From the NCBI RefSeq assembly GCF_003344925.1, contig NZ_CP031188.1:556501-620500 (forward strand): a stretch of DNA of 64,000 nt, read 5' to 3'. The notes beneath the pieces were generated by a model. The model did no database searches. It had not been told where the DNA came from and was given only the letters and a program-made list of their open reading frames with translations. Below are positions 55,951-64,000 of the stretch, one piece after another. A program made the position numbers and the translations under genes. Numbering within the stretch: the stretch's first letter is position 1; every line of letters begins with the position of its first letter. The DNA is from Flavobacterium arcticum (lineage in GTDB: Bacteria > Bacteroidota > Bacteroidia > Flavobacteriales > Flavobacteriaceae).

Positions 55951-57307
55951 TTGCGAGTGTTTTTGATATGTTTAAACTATATGCTTTTACTGCCGGAATC
56001 ACGGCTGCCAGAATACCTACAAAGATAGTGAGCAGGAATAAATATCCTTCTTTCTCCCAAACAAACTCGAAGGGGTTAAACGACATTTTAAATTCTTCTT
56101 CTGATGAACCCGAGATAAGCACTAACGCTACTCTCCCAACAATCGTTCCAAACAAAAAGCCTGTAATACATAACAACAAACTTTCTATAAGCACTAATGC
56201 TAATAACTGAAAACGACTTGCACCATTAACGCGCAATAGGGCAAATTCGTATTTTCTTTCTTTTAAAGTATTGTAAAGTGCGATAAATATACTAATACCT
56301 GATATAAGCATAATACCATAAGCTAAATACTGTAATGCTTGTAAACCAATACCAAATAGCGAAAATAGACGGCTTATTTCAAGCCCAGGTGATGCTGCCT
56401 GCATTTTAGTATTCATAGGTATAATACGTTGCCAAGAAAAAATAGCCATTTTATTTTTCATTTTCAATAACACGGCTGTTATTTCTTTACCTTCTTCACT
56501 TATATGAGTATCTTCTGCTTCGTGGTCATGGTCATCGTGATTGTCTGCTGAAGCTACTGCATCGTGATTATGATCGTGTGCTGCATTATCTTCATCATGC
56601 ATGTGCTCGTCATGATTGTGTACATCTTCAGTTACGGCTTCATCATCATGATGGTCATGTGCATCATGGTCGTGTGCTTCGCCTTCGGTATGCTCGTGGT
56701 CGTGCATTGCCCATACACTGGGTATAGTACACAATATGAGGTTATCGACAATTTTATCTGTTTTAGAAGCAATACCTACTACTTTATAAGCATGATTTTT
56801 ATGCACTTCCCCTTCTTCGCTATCGCCATGTGAACCAAAAAATGTATCGCCTATTTTAAGTTGCATTTTCTCGGCTATAGCGCTACCTACTACTACTTCA
56901 AAATTTTCAGTAAAAACTTTTCCTTCTTTTATATCTGCACCATATTTATCAAGATAATCAGGTGTAGTACCCACAATACGGAAACCTCTATAATTATCGC
57001 CAAAAGCAAGTGGTATAGCCGTTTCTACAAATGGGTTATCCATCCATTTTTTAGCTTCTATATAGTTGATATTACCAGTAGGAGCATCTACTTGATATAC
57101 TGATGAGAGTATTAATTGTAGCGGGCTGCCTTTTGCTCCAAGCACAAGATCGATTCCATCTATATTACTATTAAATTTCTTTTCAAACTGCTCCTGCAAA
57201 AGTATAAGCAGTGTAATGATAGCTACACTTGCTGTAAGCAATATTATACTAAGTAGTGTATTTAATGGTTTAAACCAAATATTTCTCCAAGCTATTTTTG
57301 TAATCAT
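55943..57307 (-). CDS. ABC transporter permease with histidine-rich periplasmic loop
   Basis: This 454-residue FtsX/MacB-type permease has one N-terminal helix (21-38), a large periplasmic domain and three C-terminal helices (about 325-345, 365-395 and 423-447). Inside the periplasmic domain, residues 202-268 form a low-complexity insertion with 19 histidines among Asp, Glu and Ala, a likely zinc- or nickel-binding loop. The rest of the domain is of the MacB type. Its start overlaps the ATPase gene by four bases. It is probably a metal-linked transporter or a lipoprotein-release system; the histidine loop favours the former. Confidence 0.85.
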   Translation of the reverse strand: MITKIAWRNIWFKPLNTLLSIILLTASVAIITLLILLQEQFEKKFNSNIDGIDLVLGAKGSPLQLILSSVYQVDAPTGNINYIEAKKWMDNPFVETAIPLAFGDNYRGFRIVGTTPDYLDKYGADIKEGKVFTENFEVVVGSAIAEKMQLKIGDTFFGSHGDSEEGEVHKNHAYKVVGIASKTDKIVDNLILCTIPSVWAMHDHEHTEGEAHDHDAHDHHDDEAVTEDVHNHDEHMHDEDNAAHDHNHDAVASADNHDDHDHEAEDTHISEEGKEITAVLLKMKNKMAIFSWQRIIPMNTKMQAASPGLEISRLFSLFGIGLQALQYLAYGIMLISGISIFIALYNTLKERKYEFALLRVNGASRFQLLALVLIESLLLCITGFLFGTIVGRVALVLISGSSEEEFKMSFNPFEFVWEKEGYLFLLTIFVGILAAVIPAVKAYSLNISKTLANA

Positions 57308-57933
57308 GATAAGGTAATTTGGTTAGAAAAACGGTCTTTTAGCCTTTGGTCGTGCGTTACAATTACTAATGCTGTACCATATTGTTTTGCCAAACTAGAA
57401 AGCATATCGGCAACTAAAAAAGCATTTTCATCGTCGAGGCTTGAGGTTGGCTCATCTGCTAAAAGTAATTTTGGTTCGTTTATCAGCGCACGTGCTATAG
57501 AAACACGCTGTTGCTGCCCAATACTGAGTTGCGATGGTAGTTTATGCATTTGGTCCTTAAGCCGCAACTGTTCTAGTATTTGACGGGCTTTTTCCGTTGC
57601 TTGTTTACCTGTGGCAAGCCATGACGCCAAAACAACATTCTCCTCCACACTAAGCGATTCTACAAAATAGGCTTGTTGTAATACTAACCCTATATTTTTT
57701 CCGCGAAAATGGTCTAATTTTTTATCGGATAATGTAGCAATATTGGTCTCTTCAATTAATATCTCACCCGACTGTGGTTTTAGTAAACCGCCAAGCAAAT
57801 GTAACAACGTAGTTTTCCCTTTACCCGAACCACCTGTTATAAGTAGTGTATTACCACTTTGTGCTATTATATCGGGAAAATTGAATACTGTTTCTTTTCC
57901 GTAAGAAAACTGAATATTTCTTGTGCTTATCAT
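57304..57933 (-). CDS. ABC transporter ATPase (LolD/MacB type)
   Basis: This 209-residue ATP-binding subunit has Walker A GGSGKGKTT, the Q-loop in LVLQQAYFVE, the signature LSIGQQQRVSIARAL, Walker B LLLADEPTSSLD and the switch His in IVTHDQ. The spacing is that of the LolD/MacB/FtsE group that partners FtsX-type permeases. Its stop overlaps the permease start by four bases. A short inverted repeat TGCAGG/CCTGCA (57933-57957) overlaps its start codon. Confidence 0.9.
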   Translation of the reverse strand: MISTRNIQFSYGKETVFNFPDIIAQSGNTLLITGGSGKGKTTLLHLLGGLLKPQSGEILIEETNIATLSDKKLDHFRGKNIGLVLQQAYFVESLSVEENVVLASWLATGKQATEKARQILEQLRLKDQMHKLPSQLSIGQQQRVSIARALINEPKLLLADEPTSSLDDENAFLVADMLSSLAKQYGTALVIVTHDQRLKDRFSNQITLS

Positions 57934-57997
57934 GCAGGAATATTTATATGCCCTGCAAGTTACTCAAAAAGCAGGGATTATAAAATCACAATAATTG

Positions 57998-58696
57998 TTA
58001 AAGTATACCTTCGTCGGCAAAACTACAATAATCTTTTTCGGTTACGATTACATGGTCGAGTACAGCAATACTAAGACTATGTCCTGCTGCTTTTAATTGA
58101 CGTGTTATATTTTTATCTTCATCACTCGGCTGTAAGTTTCCCGAAGGATGATTATGCGCTAAAATAATCCCAACTGCATTTTGCTCTAACGCTGTTTTAA
58201 ACACTATACGAACATCTACTACTGTACCTGTAATACCACCTTTACTAAGCTGATTTTTATAAATTACTTTATTCGAATTATTAAGATAAATAACCCAGAA
58301 TTCTTCATGGGGTAACTCGCCTATTATGGGTTGCATTATCTCGAAAACAGCCTTACTAGACGTTATTTTCTTTAAATCGAGTGCACCCTCTTCCCTACGT
58401 CTGCGACCCAGCTCCATTGCTGCTACAATACTTATACCTTTTGCTTCTCCTATTCCTTTAAACTGCATAAGCTGTTGTAACGAAAGCTTACCCAATGCAT
58501 TCAAGTTATTATCTACACTTGCCAGTATGCGTTTGCTCAGTTCTACTGCACTTTCGTTACGGCTACCTGAACCAATAAGTATTGCGATTAGTTCGGCATC
58601 ACTAAGGGCTGCTTTGCCCTTTTGCATTAACTTTTCACGAGGTTTATCATCTTCTGCCCAATATTTTATCGAAAAGGGACTTTGTGTTTCTTCCAT
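57998..58696 (-). CDS. radC: RadC-family JAMM-domain protein
   Basis: This 232-residue protein has an N-terminal helix-hairpin-helix region (LQQLMQFKGIGEAKGISIVA) and a C-terminal JAMM/MPN+ domain with the metal-binding HNHPSGNLQPSDED and the Glu in LPHEEFWVIYLN. It was once called a DNA repair protein, but the role of RadC is not settled. The gene stands alone, divergent from the DUF1287 gene. Confidence 0.92.
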   Translation of the reverse strand: MEETQSPFSIKYWAEDDKPREKLMQKGKAALSDAELIAILIGSGSRNESAVELSKRILASVDNNLNALGKLSLQQLMQFKGIGEAKGISIVAAMELGRRRREEGALDLKKITSSKAVFEIMQPIIGELPHEEFWVIYLNNSNKVIYKNQLSKGGITGTVVDVRIVFKTALEQNAVGIILAHNHPSGNLQPSDEDKNITRQLKAAGHSLSIAVLDHVIVTEKDYCSFADEGIL

Positions 58697-58789
58697 AAGG
58701 TTTAAACTATAACTGCTAATATAAGTTTTTTTACAAAATAGCTATACTACACATGAATATTCTTACGTTTTGATAATAAACCAACTGAT

Positions 58790-59359
58790 ATGAAATATAT
58801 TATACCCTTTTTATTCTTACTATTAAGCCCCGTACAGGATACTTTTTCAGAAAAGCTATCTGACGCAGCAATAAGCCTTACTAAAGATTATGTACACTAT
58901 GATGGCAGCTATCGTAAGATACCCTACCCTAATGGCGATGTCCCCAAAAACATAGGCGTATGTACCGATGTAGTAATACGTGCGTACCGCAAACTGGGTA
59001 TTGACTTGCAAAAAGAGGTACATGAGGATATGAAAGCTAACTTTTTGAAATATCCTAAGAACTGGGGAATGAAATCGACAGATACTAATATTGATCATAG
59101 GCGTGTCCCCAACTTACAAACATTTTTTACACGAAAAGGAACATCTATACCTGTTACTAAAAATGCTATCGACTATAAACCTGGCGACATTGTGACATGG
59201 ATGCTTAATGACAGGCTTCCCCACATAGGTATTGTAATAAACCGAAAATCAAGAGATGGGAAACGTTATATGATAGTACATAACATAGGGAGCGGACAAG
59301 TACTGGAAGATTGCCTTTTCAGTTATACGCTCTCAGGACATTATAGGTATAAAAAATAA
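58790..59359 (+). CDS. DUF1287 exported protein
   Basis: This 189-residue protein has a signal peptide (IIPFLFLLLSPVQ) and a DUF1287 domain of NlpC/P60-like fold. Its likely catalytic Cys is in NIGVCTDVVIRAYR and its His in RLPHIGIVINRKS. It also has YDGSYRKIPYPNGDVPKNIG and FLKYPKNWGMKSTDTNIDHR, the usual conserved parts. Related folds cleave peptidoglycan cross-links, so a cell-wall hydrolase is possible. The gene stands alone with a strong terminator after it. Confidence 0.88.
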   Translation: MKYIIPFLFLLLSPVQDTFSEKLSDAAISLTKDYVHYDGSYRKIPYPNGDVPKNIGVCTDVVIRAYRKLGIDLQKEVHEDMKANFLKYPKNWGMKSTDTNIDHRRVPNLQTFFTRKGTSIPVTKNAIDYKPGDIVTWMLNDRLPHIGIVINRKSRDGKRYMIVHNIGSGQVLEDCLFSYTLSGHYRYKK

Positions 59360-59385
59360 GGGAGCTAATAGCTCCCTTATTTTTT
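59351..59385. terminator. Bidirectional terminator between DUF1287 and mpl genes
   Basis: Perfect 16-bp inverted repeat (59351-59366 and 59370-59385) with a GC-rich core AGGGAGCT, a 3-base loop and a T-run on each strand. It serves the convergent DUF1287 and mpl genes. Confidence 0.9.
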
Positions 59386-59406
59386 AATTTACTTTGATCA
59401 TACTTT

Positions 59407-60765
59407 TTAAATAAGCGTTTTAACTTCATCAAAATTAAGTCCTCCATAATTACCAGAACTCATAAGCAGTAATGCAGTACCTTTATTCTGCTTTTCTAAA
59501 TTAAAAAGATAGTCTTTAAACTCCGCAGGATTCGTATAAATTATTAAATCTTCTCGATTAAAGGCTTTGGCTATTTGCTCATAAGTAACCTCTTCAAGCT
59601 GCTTTATTTTTACCGCATCTGGCGAGTAGAATACTACTGCTACATCGGCACTATCTAGTGCACCTTCATACTCCTTTAGAAACTCGGCATTAAGGCTGCT
59701 GTAAGTATGCAACTCAAGACAAGCAACAAGAGTATGGTCAGGGTACTGTTCTTTTACTGCCTTAGTAGTTGCTGCCACTTTACTTGGTGAATGGGCAAAA
59801 TCTTTATAGGCTACATTCTTACCATTTTCAGCTATTTTTTCAAGACGCTTACTCGCTCCTTTAAAGGTGGCAATAGCCTCATAAAAATCAGCTTCATCTA
59901 CTCCCATATTTTGGCATATCCATTTTGCTCCAGCAAGATTATTAAGGTTATGCGCCCCAAATACTTCTATTGGCATTGGTCCTTCGGGTGTTTCAAGATA
60001 GGTTACACCATTTTGCACCGAATATTCAGGCGTTTGATAAGGCAATTTACGTATAGGATTGGTCGATGCTTCGGCTACACGCTTTACTTCGGGGTCATTT
60101 TCGTTATAAACTAGAATACCACCATTGGTTATCTGCTGAATAAATATATCAAACTGTTCTACATAATTTTCATAGGTAGGAAACACATTAATATGATCCC
60201 ATGCTATACCACTTATCAGTGCAATATTGGGCTGGTACAAATGGAATTTTGGTCGGCGATCCATAGGAGATGAAAGGTATTCGTCACCTTCTAAAACAAT
60301 AAAATCATTATCTGCTGTAAGGCGTACCATAGTATCAAATCCTTCAAGCTGTGCCCCCACCATATAATCTACATCTATATCATGATAATGCATTACATGA
60401 AGTATCATACTGGTAATCGTGGTCTTACCATGCGACCCACCTATTACAACACGTGTTTTATCTTTACACTGCTCATATAAAAACTCAGGATAAGAATATA
60501 TTTTAAGTCCTAATTCTTGTGCTTTTAGTAATTCAGGGTTATCAGCCTTGGCATGCATACCTAGTATTACTGCCTCTATAGCTGTGGTTATTTTTTCTGG
60601 AAACCACCCCATTTCGGCAGGTAATAAACCTTTATTATCCAAGCGTGTACGCGATGGCTCAAATATAGCATCGTCGCTACCTGTTACTTTATATCCTTTT
60701 TCATGAAGTGCCAATGCAAGGTTATGCATGGCAGCACCGCCTATAGCAATAAAATGTGTACGCAT
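59407..60765 (-). CDS. mpl: UDP-MurNAc:L-Ala-gamma-D-Glu-meso-DAP ligase (murein recycling)
   Basis: Mpl ligates the tripeptide recovered from old peptidoglycan to UDP-MurNAc. It is a Mur ligase: N-terminal Rossmann region HFIAIGGAAMHNLALALHEK, the ATP-binding GGSHGKTTITSMI, LEGDEYLSSPMDRRPKFHLY and the C-terminal KDFAHSPSKVAATTKAV. The start at 60765 (452 residues, MRTHFIAIGG) is chosen because two promoter-like elements cover the alternative upstream ATG at 60795. Confidence 0.93.
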   Translation of the reverse strand: MRTHFIAIGGAAMHNLALALHEKGYKVTGSDDAIFEPSRTRLDNKGLLPAEMGWFPEKITTAIEAVILGMHAKADNPELLKAQELGLKIYSYPEFLYEQCKDKTRVVIGGSHGKTTITSMILHVMHYHDIDVDYMVGAQLEGFDTMVRLTADNDFIVLEGDEYLSSPMDRRPKFHLYQPNIALISGIAWDHINVFPTYENYVEQFDIFIQQITNGGILVYNENDPEVKRVAEASTNPIRKLPYQTPEYSVQNGVTYLETPEGPMPIEVFGAHNLNNLAGAKWICQNMGVDEADFYEAIATFKGASKRLEKIAENGKNVAYKDFAHSPSKVAATTKAVKEQYPDHTLVACLELHTYSSLNAEFLKEYEGALDSADVAVVFYSPDAVKIKQLEEVTYEQIAKAFNREDLIIYTNPAEFKDYLFNLEKQNKGTALLLMSSGNYGGLNFDEVKTLI

Positions 60766-60783
60766 GTTTGTAATTAATTTCTC

Positions 60784-60800
60784 CAAAAGTAACAAAACTA
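60784..60800 (-). promoter_or_regulatory. Two overlapping -7 elements of mpl
   Basis: Minus strand TAGTTTTG (60793-60800) and TACTTTTG (60784-60791) both fit TAnnTTTG, 19 and 28 bases before the chosen mpl start codon. They rule out the in-frame ATG at 60795 as a likely start. Confidence 0.5.
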
Positions 60801-60820
60801 CCAGTGATTATGAAAATAAA

Positions 60821-60851
60821 AAAAACGTTCCGCAATTTGCGGAACGTTTTT
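60821..60851 (-). terminator. Terminator of the S46 peptidase gene
   Basis: Perfect stem AAAAACGTTCCGCAA/TTGCGGAACGTTTTT (60821-60835 and 60837-60851) with a T-run on the minus strand, 24 bases after the peptidase stop. Confidence 0.88.
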
Positions 60852-60874
60852 AATTTGAACTAATAATTATATAA

Positions 60875-63019
60875 TTAACGAACGAGTGTCATTTCGTCAA
60901 CAATGTGTTTAGCACCTGCATACTTGTCAATAACCCAAAGTACATAACGAATATCAACATTTATGGTACGTTGTAAATCTTTATCAAAAATAACATCGCC
61001 TGCCATAGCTTCGATATTCCCGTCAAATGCAAGACCTATAAGCTCACCTTTACCATTAAGTACTGGAGAACCTGAGTTACCTCCTGTGATATCATTATCC
61101 GTAAGGAAGTTTACTGGCATATATCCATCTTTATCTGCATACTGACCAAAATCTTTTTTGTTATACAGTTCTAACAATCTTTTAGGAAGATCAAACTCCT
61201 GATCGTTTGGTTTGTATTTTGCAACCTCACCTTGCATAGTAGTATAGTAGTTTACCTTAGCATCGTTTCTTGCATCTGCAGGCAACGATCTTACTTTACC
61301 ATACGTTAAACGTAGTGTACTATTAGCGTCTGGATAATATTTTTCTTTTGGGTTAGCTTCACGCATACCTTGTACTAATAAACGGAATGCTTTTGCATAA
61401 TCTGCTTCAAGTTGTGCTTGCTCATCTGTTTTAGCTCTATACTGCGTAATAATAGCATTAGATAGCTTGTATAACGGATCATTATTTAACACCTCTGCAT
61501 CAGGATTTTGTATCCATGACATTATCTTTTCTTTAGTAGTAAAAATACTAGCATCAAATGCATTGTTTACAAAAGCAGTATAATCATAATCAACTCCCTT
61601 ACCTATTTCATCAATATATGATGCTATTGGGTAACCTGACGATTTTGTTGCATACAGGTTAAGCTGTGCAGCAAGCACGTCTTTTTCTAATGGTAAGTAT
61701 AATGTTTTATATGCTTCGTTTACACCTTCTTCTATTTGAGGAAGCATAGCAGCACGACCATTCTCGTTAGAACTTGCATAGGCCTGAAGTCCTCTACCTA
61801 AACTATATGGTAACACTGCATAAGTACTAGTACGCAATAACCCAATTAGGTAATTATCATGACGTGCCTTTTCGTTAGTTTTAGAATAGTAATTGTTTAT
61901 CGTAGCGATAACATTACCATACTTTTCTTTATTAGCTTTTTTATTTGCCCACTTGTTAAATTTCTTTTCATCTTTGGCTTTAGTTTCAGCAGTCTTATGT
62001 TTAGTAAGTGCGTCTATCATACCTTGACGATTTTTCCAGTAGTTAGCTACCTGTGCATATTGTGATGCATAGTTAAGACGTACTTGATCACTCTCATCCA
62101 TGTGTACCTTCATCTTGTCCATACCTCGCTTAGAAGCCTCTACCCATGCAGGGTAAGCAAACTTAACGTTTTGCTCGATACCACCAGATGGCATCCAACG
62201 GTTAGTACGTCCAGGATAACCTAATATCATAGCAAAGTCGTTTTCCTGAACACCTTTCATACTTACAGGAAGGTAATGTTTAGGCGTTAATGGCACATTG
62301 TCTGTAGAATATTCTGCTGGGTTACCATCTTTATCTGCATAAATACGGAACATAGAGAAATCTCCTGTATGGCGTGGCCACTCCCAGTTATCTGTATCTC
62401 CACCAAACTTACCAATACTTTCTGGTGGGTTACCTACTAAACGTACATCTGTATAATCTTGATATACGAAATAGTAATATTCATTACCTTGAAAAAATGA
62501 ACGTACAGAAACAGTATATTTTCCGCCTTCGTTATTTTCTTTTTCAATAAGGGCGATTTCTTGATTAAGAGCTCTTTCTCTTTCAGCTTCTGTCATTTGG
62601 TCGTTTACCTTACTAAGCATCCTTTCAGATACATCGTCCATTCTTACAAAGAAACGCACGTATAATGAACTTGGTTTTAGCTCTCCTTGACGTGTTGATG
62701 CCCAAAAACCATCTTTAAGATAGTTAGCTTCGGGAGTAGAAAGTTCTGCTATAGCATCATATCCACAGTGGTGGTTGGTTAAAACCAAACCTTCTTTAGA
62801 AATAACCTCTGCAGTACAACCTCCATCAAACTGTACAATAGCATCTTTAAGACTATGGTTGTTTATGCTATAAATTTCATCGGGAGTAAGCTGAAGTCCC
62901 ATTTTTTGCATATCTCTGTAGTTAAGACGCTCAATATGCATCAGGAACCACATTCCCTCGTCTGCTTTTACTGGCAATACCAGTACAAACAGGGTTACGA
63001 ATAAAATTAGTTTTTTCAT
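60875..63019 (-). CDS. S46-family dipeptidyl-peptidase (DPP7-like)
   Basis: This 714-residue exported serine peptidase removes dipeptides from the N-terminus of peptides. The signal peptide ends near LPVKAD. The catalytic triad is His84 in TNHHCGYDAI, Asp220 in RHTGDFSMFRIY and Ser649 in GGNSGSPVLNGKG. The S1-pocket position is Gly667 in AFDGNIEAM, as in DPP7; DPP11 has Arg there. This predicts preference for hydrophobic rather than acidic P1 residues. It is probably in the periplasm and feeds amino-acid catabolism. Confidence 0.93.
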   Translation of the reverse strand: MKKLILFVTLFVLVLPVKADEGMWFLMHIERLNYRDMQKMGLQLTPDEIYSINNHSLKDAIVQFDGGCTAEVISKEGLVLTNHHCGYDAIAELSTPEANYLKDGFWASTRQGELKPSSLYVRFFVRMDDVSERMLSKVNDQMTEAERERALNQEIALIEKENNEGGKYTVSVRSFFQGNEYYYFVYQDYTDVRLVGNPPESIGKFGGDTDNWEWPRHTGDFSMFRIYADKDGNPAEYSTDNVPLTPKHYLPVSMKGVQENDFAMILGYPGRTNRWMPSGGIEQNVKFAYPAWVEASKRGMDKMKVHMDESDQVRLNYASQYAQVANYWKNRQGMIDALTKHKTAETKAKDEKKFNKWANKKANKEKYGNVIATINNYYSKTNEKARHDNYLIGLLRTSTYAVLPYSLGRGLQAYASSNENGRAAMLPQIEEGVNEAYKTLYLPLEKDVLAAQLNLYATKSSGYPIASYIDEIGKGVDYDYTAFVNNAFDASIFTTKEKIMSWIQNPDAEVLNNDPLYKLSNAIITQYRAKTDEQAQLEADYAKAFRLLVQGMREANPKEKYYPDANSTLRLTYGKVRSLPADARNDAKVNYYTTMQGEVAKYKPNDQEFDLPKRLLELYNKKDFGQYADKDGYMPVNFLTDNDITGGNSGSPVLNGKGELIGLAFDGNIEAMAGDVIFDKDLQRTINVDIRYVLWVIDKYAGAKHIVDEMTLVR

Positions 63020-63170
63020 TAATCTGACTAAATAAAGTTAATAGTTATAAATCATAAGTATAATAACACAACTAAATGTTACATAATTACACCTCTAAGA
63101 TTTTATTTTTTGTAATGCGAAGATAGCTTTTTTTGAGAATTTCGTAAAATAATTACGTATTATAAAATTT

Positions 63171-63211
63171 AAAAACAAGAAAGGCGCATTATCAGCGCCT
63201 TTCTTGTTTTT
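63171..63211 (-). terminator. Terminator of obg
   Basis: Perfect 17-bp stem (63171-63187 and 63195-63211) with core GAAAGGCGC/GCGCCTTTC, 7-base loop and a T-rich tail on the minus strand, 17 bases after the obg stop. The gap to the S46 gene (63020-63170) shows no other feature beyond a weak TATCTTCG promoter-like element at 63118-63125. Confidence 0.9.
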
Positions 63212-63227
63212 ATCTCAAAATATACAT

Positions 63228-64000
63228 TTATACATTAAGCATTTGCCAAAGTTTATCTTTTAACTCGACAAGCCCTTGTTGTGCTACCGATGAAATAAAC
63301 ATATAAGGTATTCCTTTAAACTCCTCATCTAGCTGTGCTTTCATTTCTGCTTTTAATTCTTCATCTAGCATATCACTTTTAGACACTACCACTAGCCTAT
63401 CTTTATCAAGCATTTCTGGGTTATATCGCCTAAGTTCATCAAGCAGAATATCATATTCTTTCTTTACATCTTCGGCATCAGCAGGAACAAGAAATAATAA
63501 TGTAGAGTTACGCTCTATATGTCTCAAAAAATAATGCCCTAAGCCTTTACCCTCTGCTGCGCCTTCTATAATCCCTGGTATATCAGCAATTACAAATGAT
63601 TTATAATCTCTATATGCCACAATACCTAAATTAGGTTTTAGTGTCGTAAAAGGATAATCGGCAATTTTAGGCTTAGCCGAAGTAAGTACCGAAAGTAGTG
63701 TTGATTTTCCTGCATTTGGGAAACCTACTAAACCTACATCGGCAAGCACCTTAAGCTCTAAGATCACATCTAACTGCTCACCTGGTATACCAGGCTGTGC
63801 ATAACGTGGTGTTTGGTTGGTAGAACTACGAAAATGCCAGTTACCTAACCCCCCTTTACCTCCTTTGGCTACTATTCGTTTTTCACCATCTTCAGTTATT
63901 TCAAAAAGCACTTCATTGGTCTCTTTATCACGCACTACAGTTCCCAATGGTACTTCGATATACTTATCTTCTCCATCGGCACCAGTACTACGCGCACTAC
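63228..64000 (-). CDS. obg: GTPase Obg (5' end cut by window edge)
   Basis: Obg is an essential GTPase linked to ribosome assembly. The frame stays open to the right edge. The incomplete Obg domain contains [20 protein letters not shown] and [20 protein letters not shown]; the G domain has [34 protein letters not shown] and a KSDM G4 motif. About 257 residues are visible of the usual 330 or so, so the start lies outside the window. The TTG at 63947 is internal, not the start. Confidence 0.95.
   Translation of the reverse strand, partial: SARSTGADGEDKYIEVPLGTVVRDKETNEVLFEITEDGEKRIVAKGGKGGLGNWHFRSSTNQTPRYAQPGIPGEQLDVILELKVLADVGLVGFPNAGKSTLLSVLTSAKPKIADYPFTTLKPNLGIVAYRDYKSFVIADIPGIIEGAAEGKGLGHYFLRHIERNSTLLFLVPADAEDVKKEYDILLDELRRYNPEMLDKDRLVVVSKSDMLDEELKAEMKAQLDEEFKGIPYMFISSVAQQGLVELKDKLWQMLNV

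Noticed and set aside
56504..56704. DNA tandem repeat or CRISPR-like array in the histidine-rich region
   Set aside because: The CATGATC-like repeats are irregular and follow from His/Asp codons; there are no equal spacers.
56564..56833. Plus-strand frame rich in Met, Val, Ile and Cys opposite the histidine-rich loop
   Set aside because: Its composition is the mirror of the His/Asp codons of the permease gene, so it is a shadow and not a membrane protein.

Overview
The window comes from an AT-rich chromosome of the Bacteroidetes, almost certainly a member of the Flavobacteriaceae. Four things point there. Two large secreted proteins end in type IX secretion (T9SS) sorting domains. Many genes are preceded by the Bacteroidetes -7 promoter element TAnnTTTG, and almost none by a Shine-Dalgarno sequence. 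The rpsL-to-rplQ ribosomal supercluster carries Bacteroidetes-style proteins (long L17, zinc-free L36) and is followed by carA, eno and gltA. Family content (S46 peptidase, LytS/LytTR with TPRs, DUF1287, RarA, Mpl, CtlX) also fits. No tRNA, rRNA, CRISPR array, prophage or intact insertion sequence was found, and there is no gene-free stretch longer than about 300 bases.

Positions 1-11926 (all minus strand) form a surface-polysaccharide locus joined to a sulfate-activation operon. In transcription order it holds a UDP-GlcNAc 4-epimerase, a UDP-HexNAc dehydrogenase, a eukaryote-like UDP-glucose dehydrogenase and a UDP-glucuronate 4-epimerase. Then come cysQ, a tandem DUF2061 membrane protein, cysC, cysD, cysN, a Wzx-type flippase, a second MurA-like enzyme and the start of a serine-acetyltransferase-like gene cut by the left edge. 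Together these supply acidic sugar nucleotides, PAPS and lipid-linked glycan export, so a sulfated acidic polysaccharide is a reasonable inference.

Positions 12096-20700 hold recR, a sodium:solute symporter, small secreted or lipoprotein genes, marC, and an operon of two amidinohydrolase-superfamily enzymes with an Rrf2 regulator. cysH follows behind its own promoter, which carries a perfect 10-bp inverted repeat. Positions 20876-32020 hold gltA, two paralogous T9SS-exported proteins flanking a LytS/LytT-type two-component system, eno and carA.

Positions 32203-49210 (minus) are the uninterrupted str-S10-spc-alpha supercluster. A full TTTG-N19-TACATTTG promoter precedes rpsL, a 15-bp hairpin lies between rpsJ and rplC, and a nested-stem leader precedes rpsD. 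Positions 49393-64000 are mixed housekeeping genes: an Omp85-type protein, rlmB, a rhomboid protease, rarA, a YjjG-type HAD phosphatase, an ABC exporter-like pair whose permease has a 19-histidine loop, radC, a DUF1287 protein, mpl, an S46 dipeptidyl-peptidase and obg, which is cut by the right edge. Rho-independent terminator hairpins separate most transcription units.
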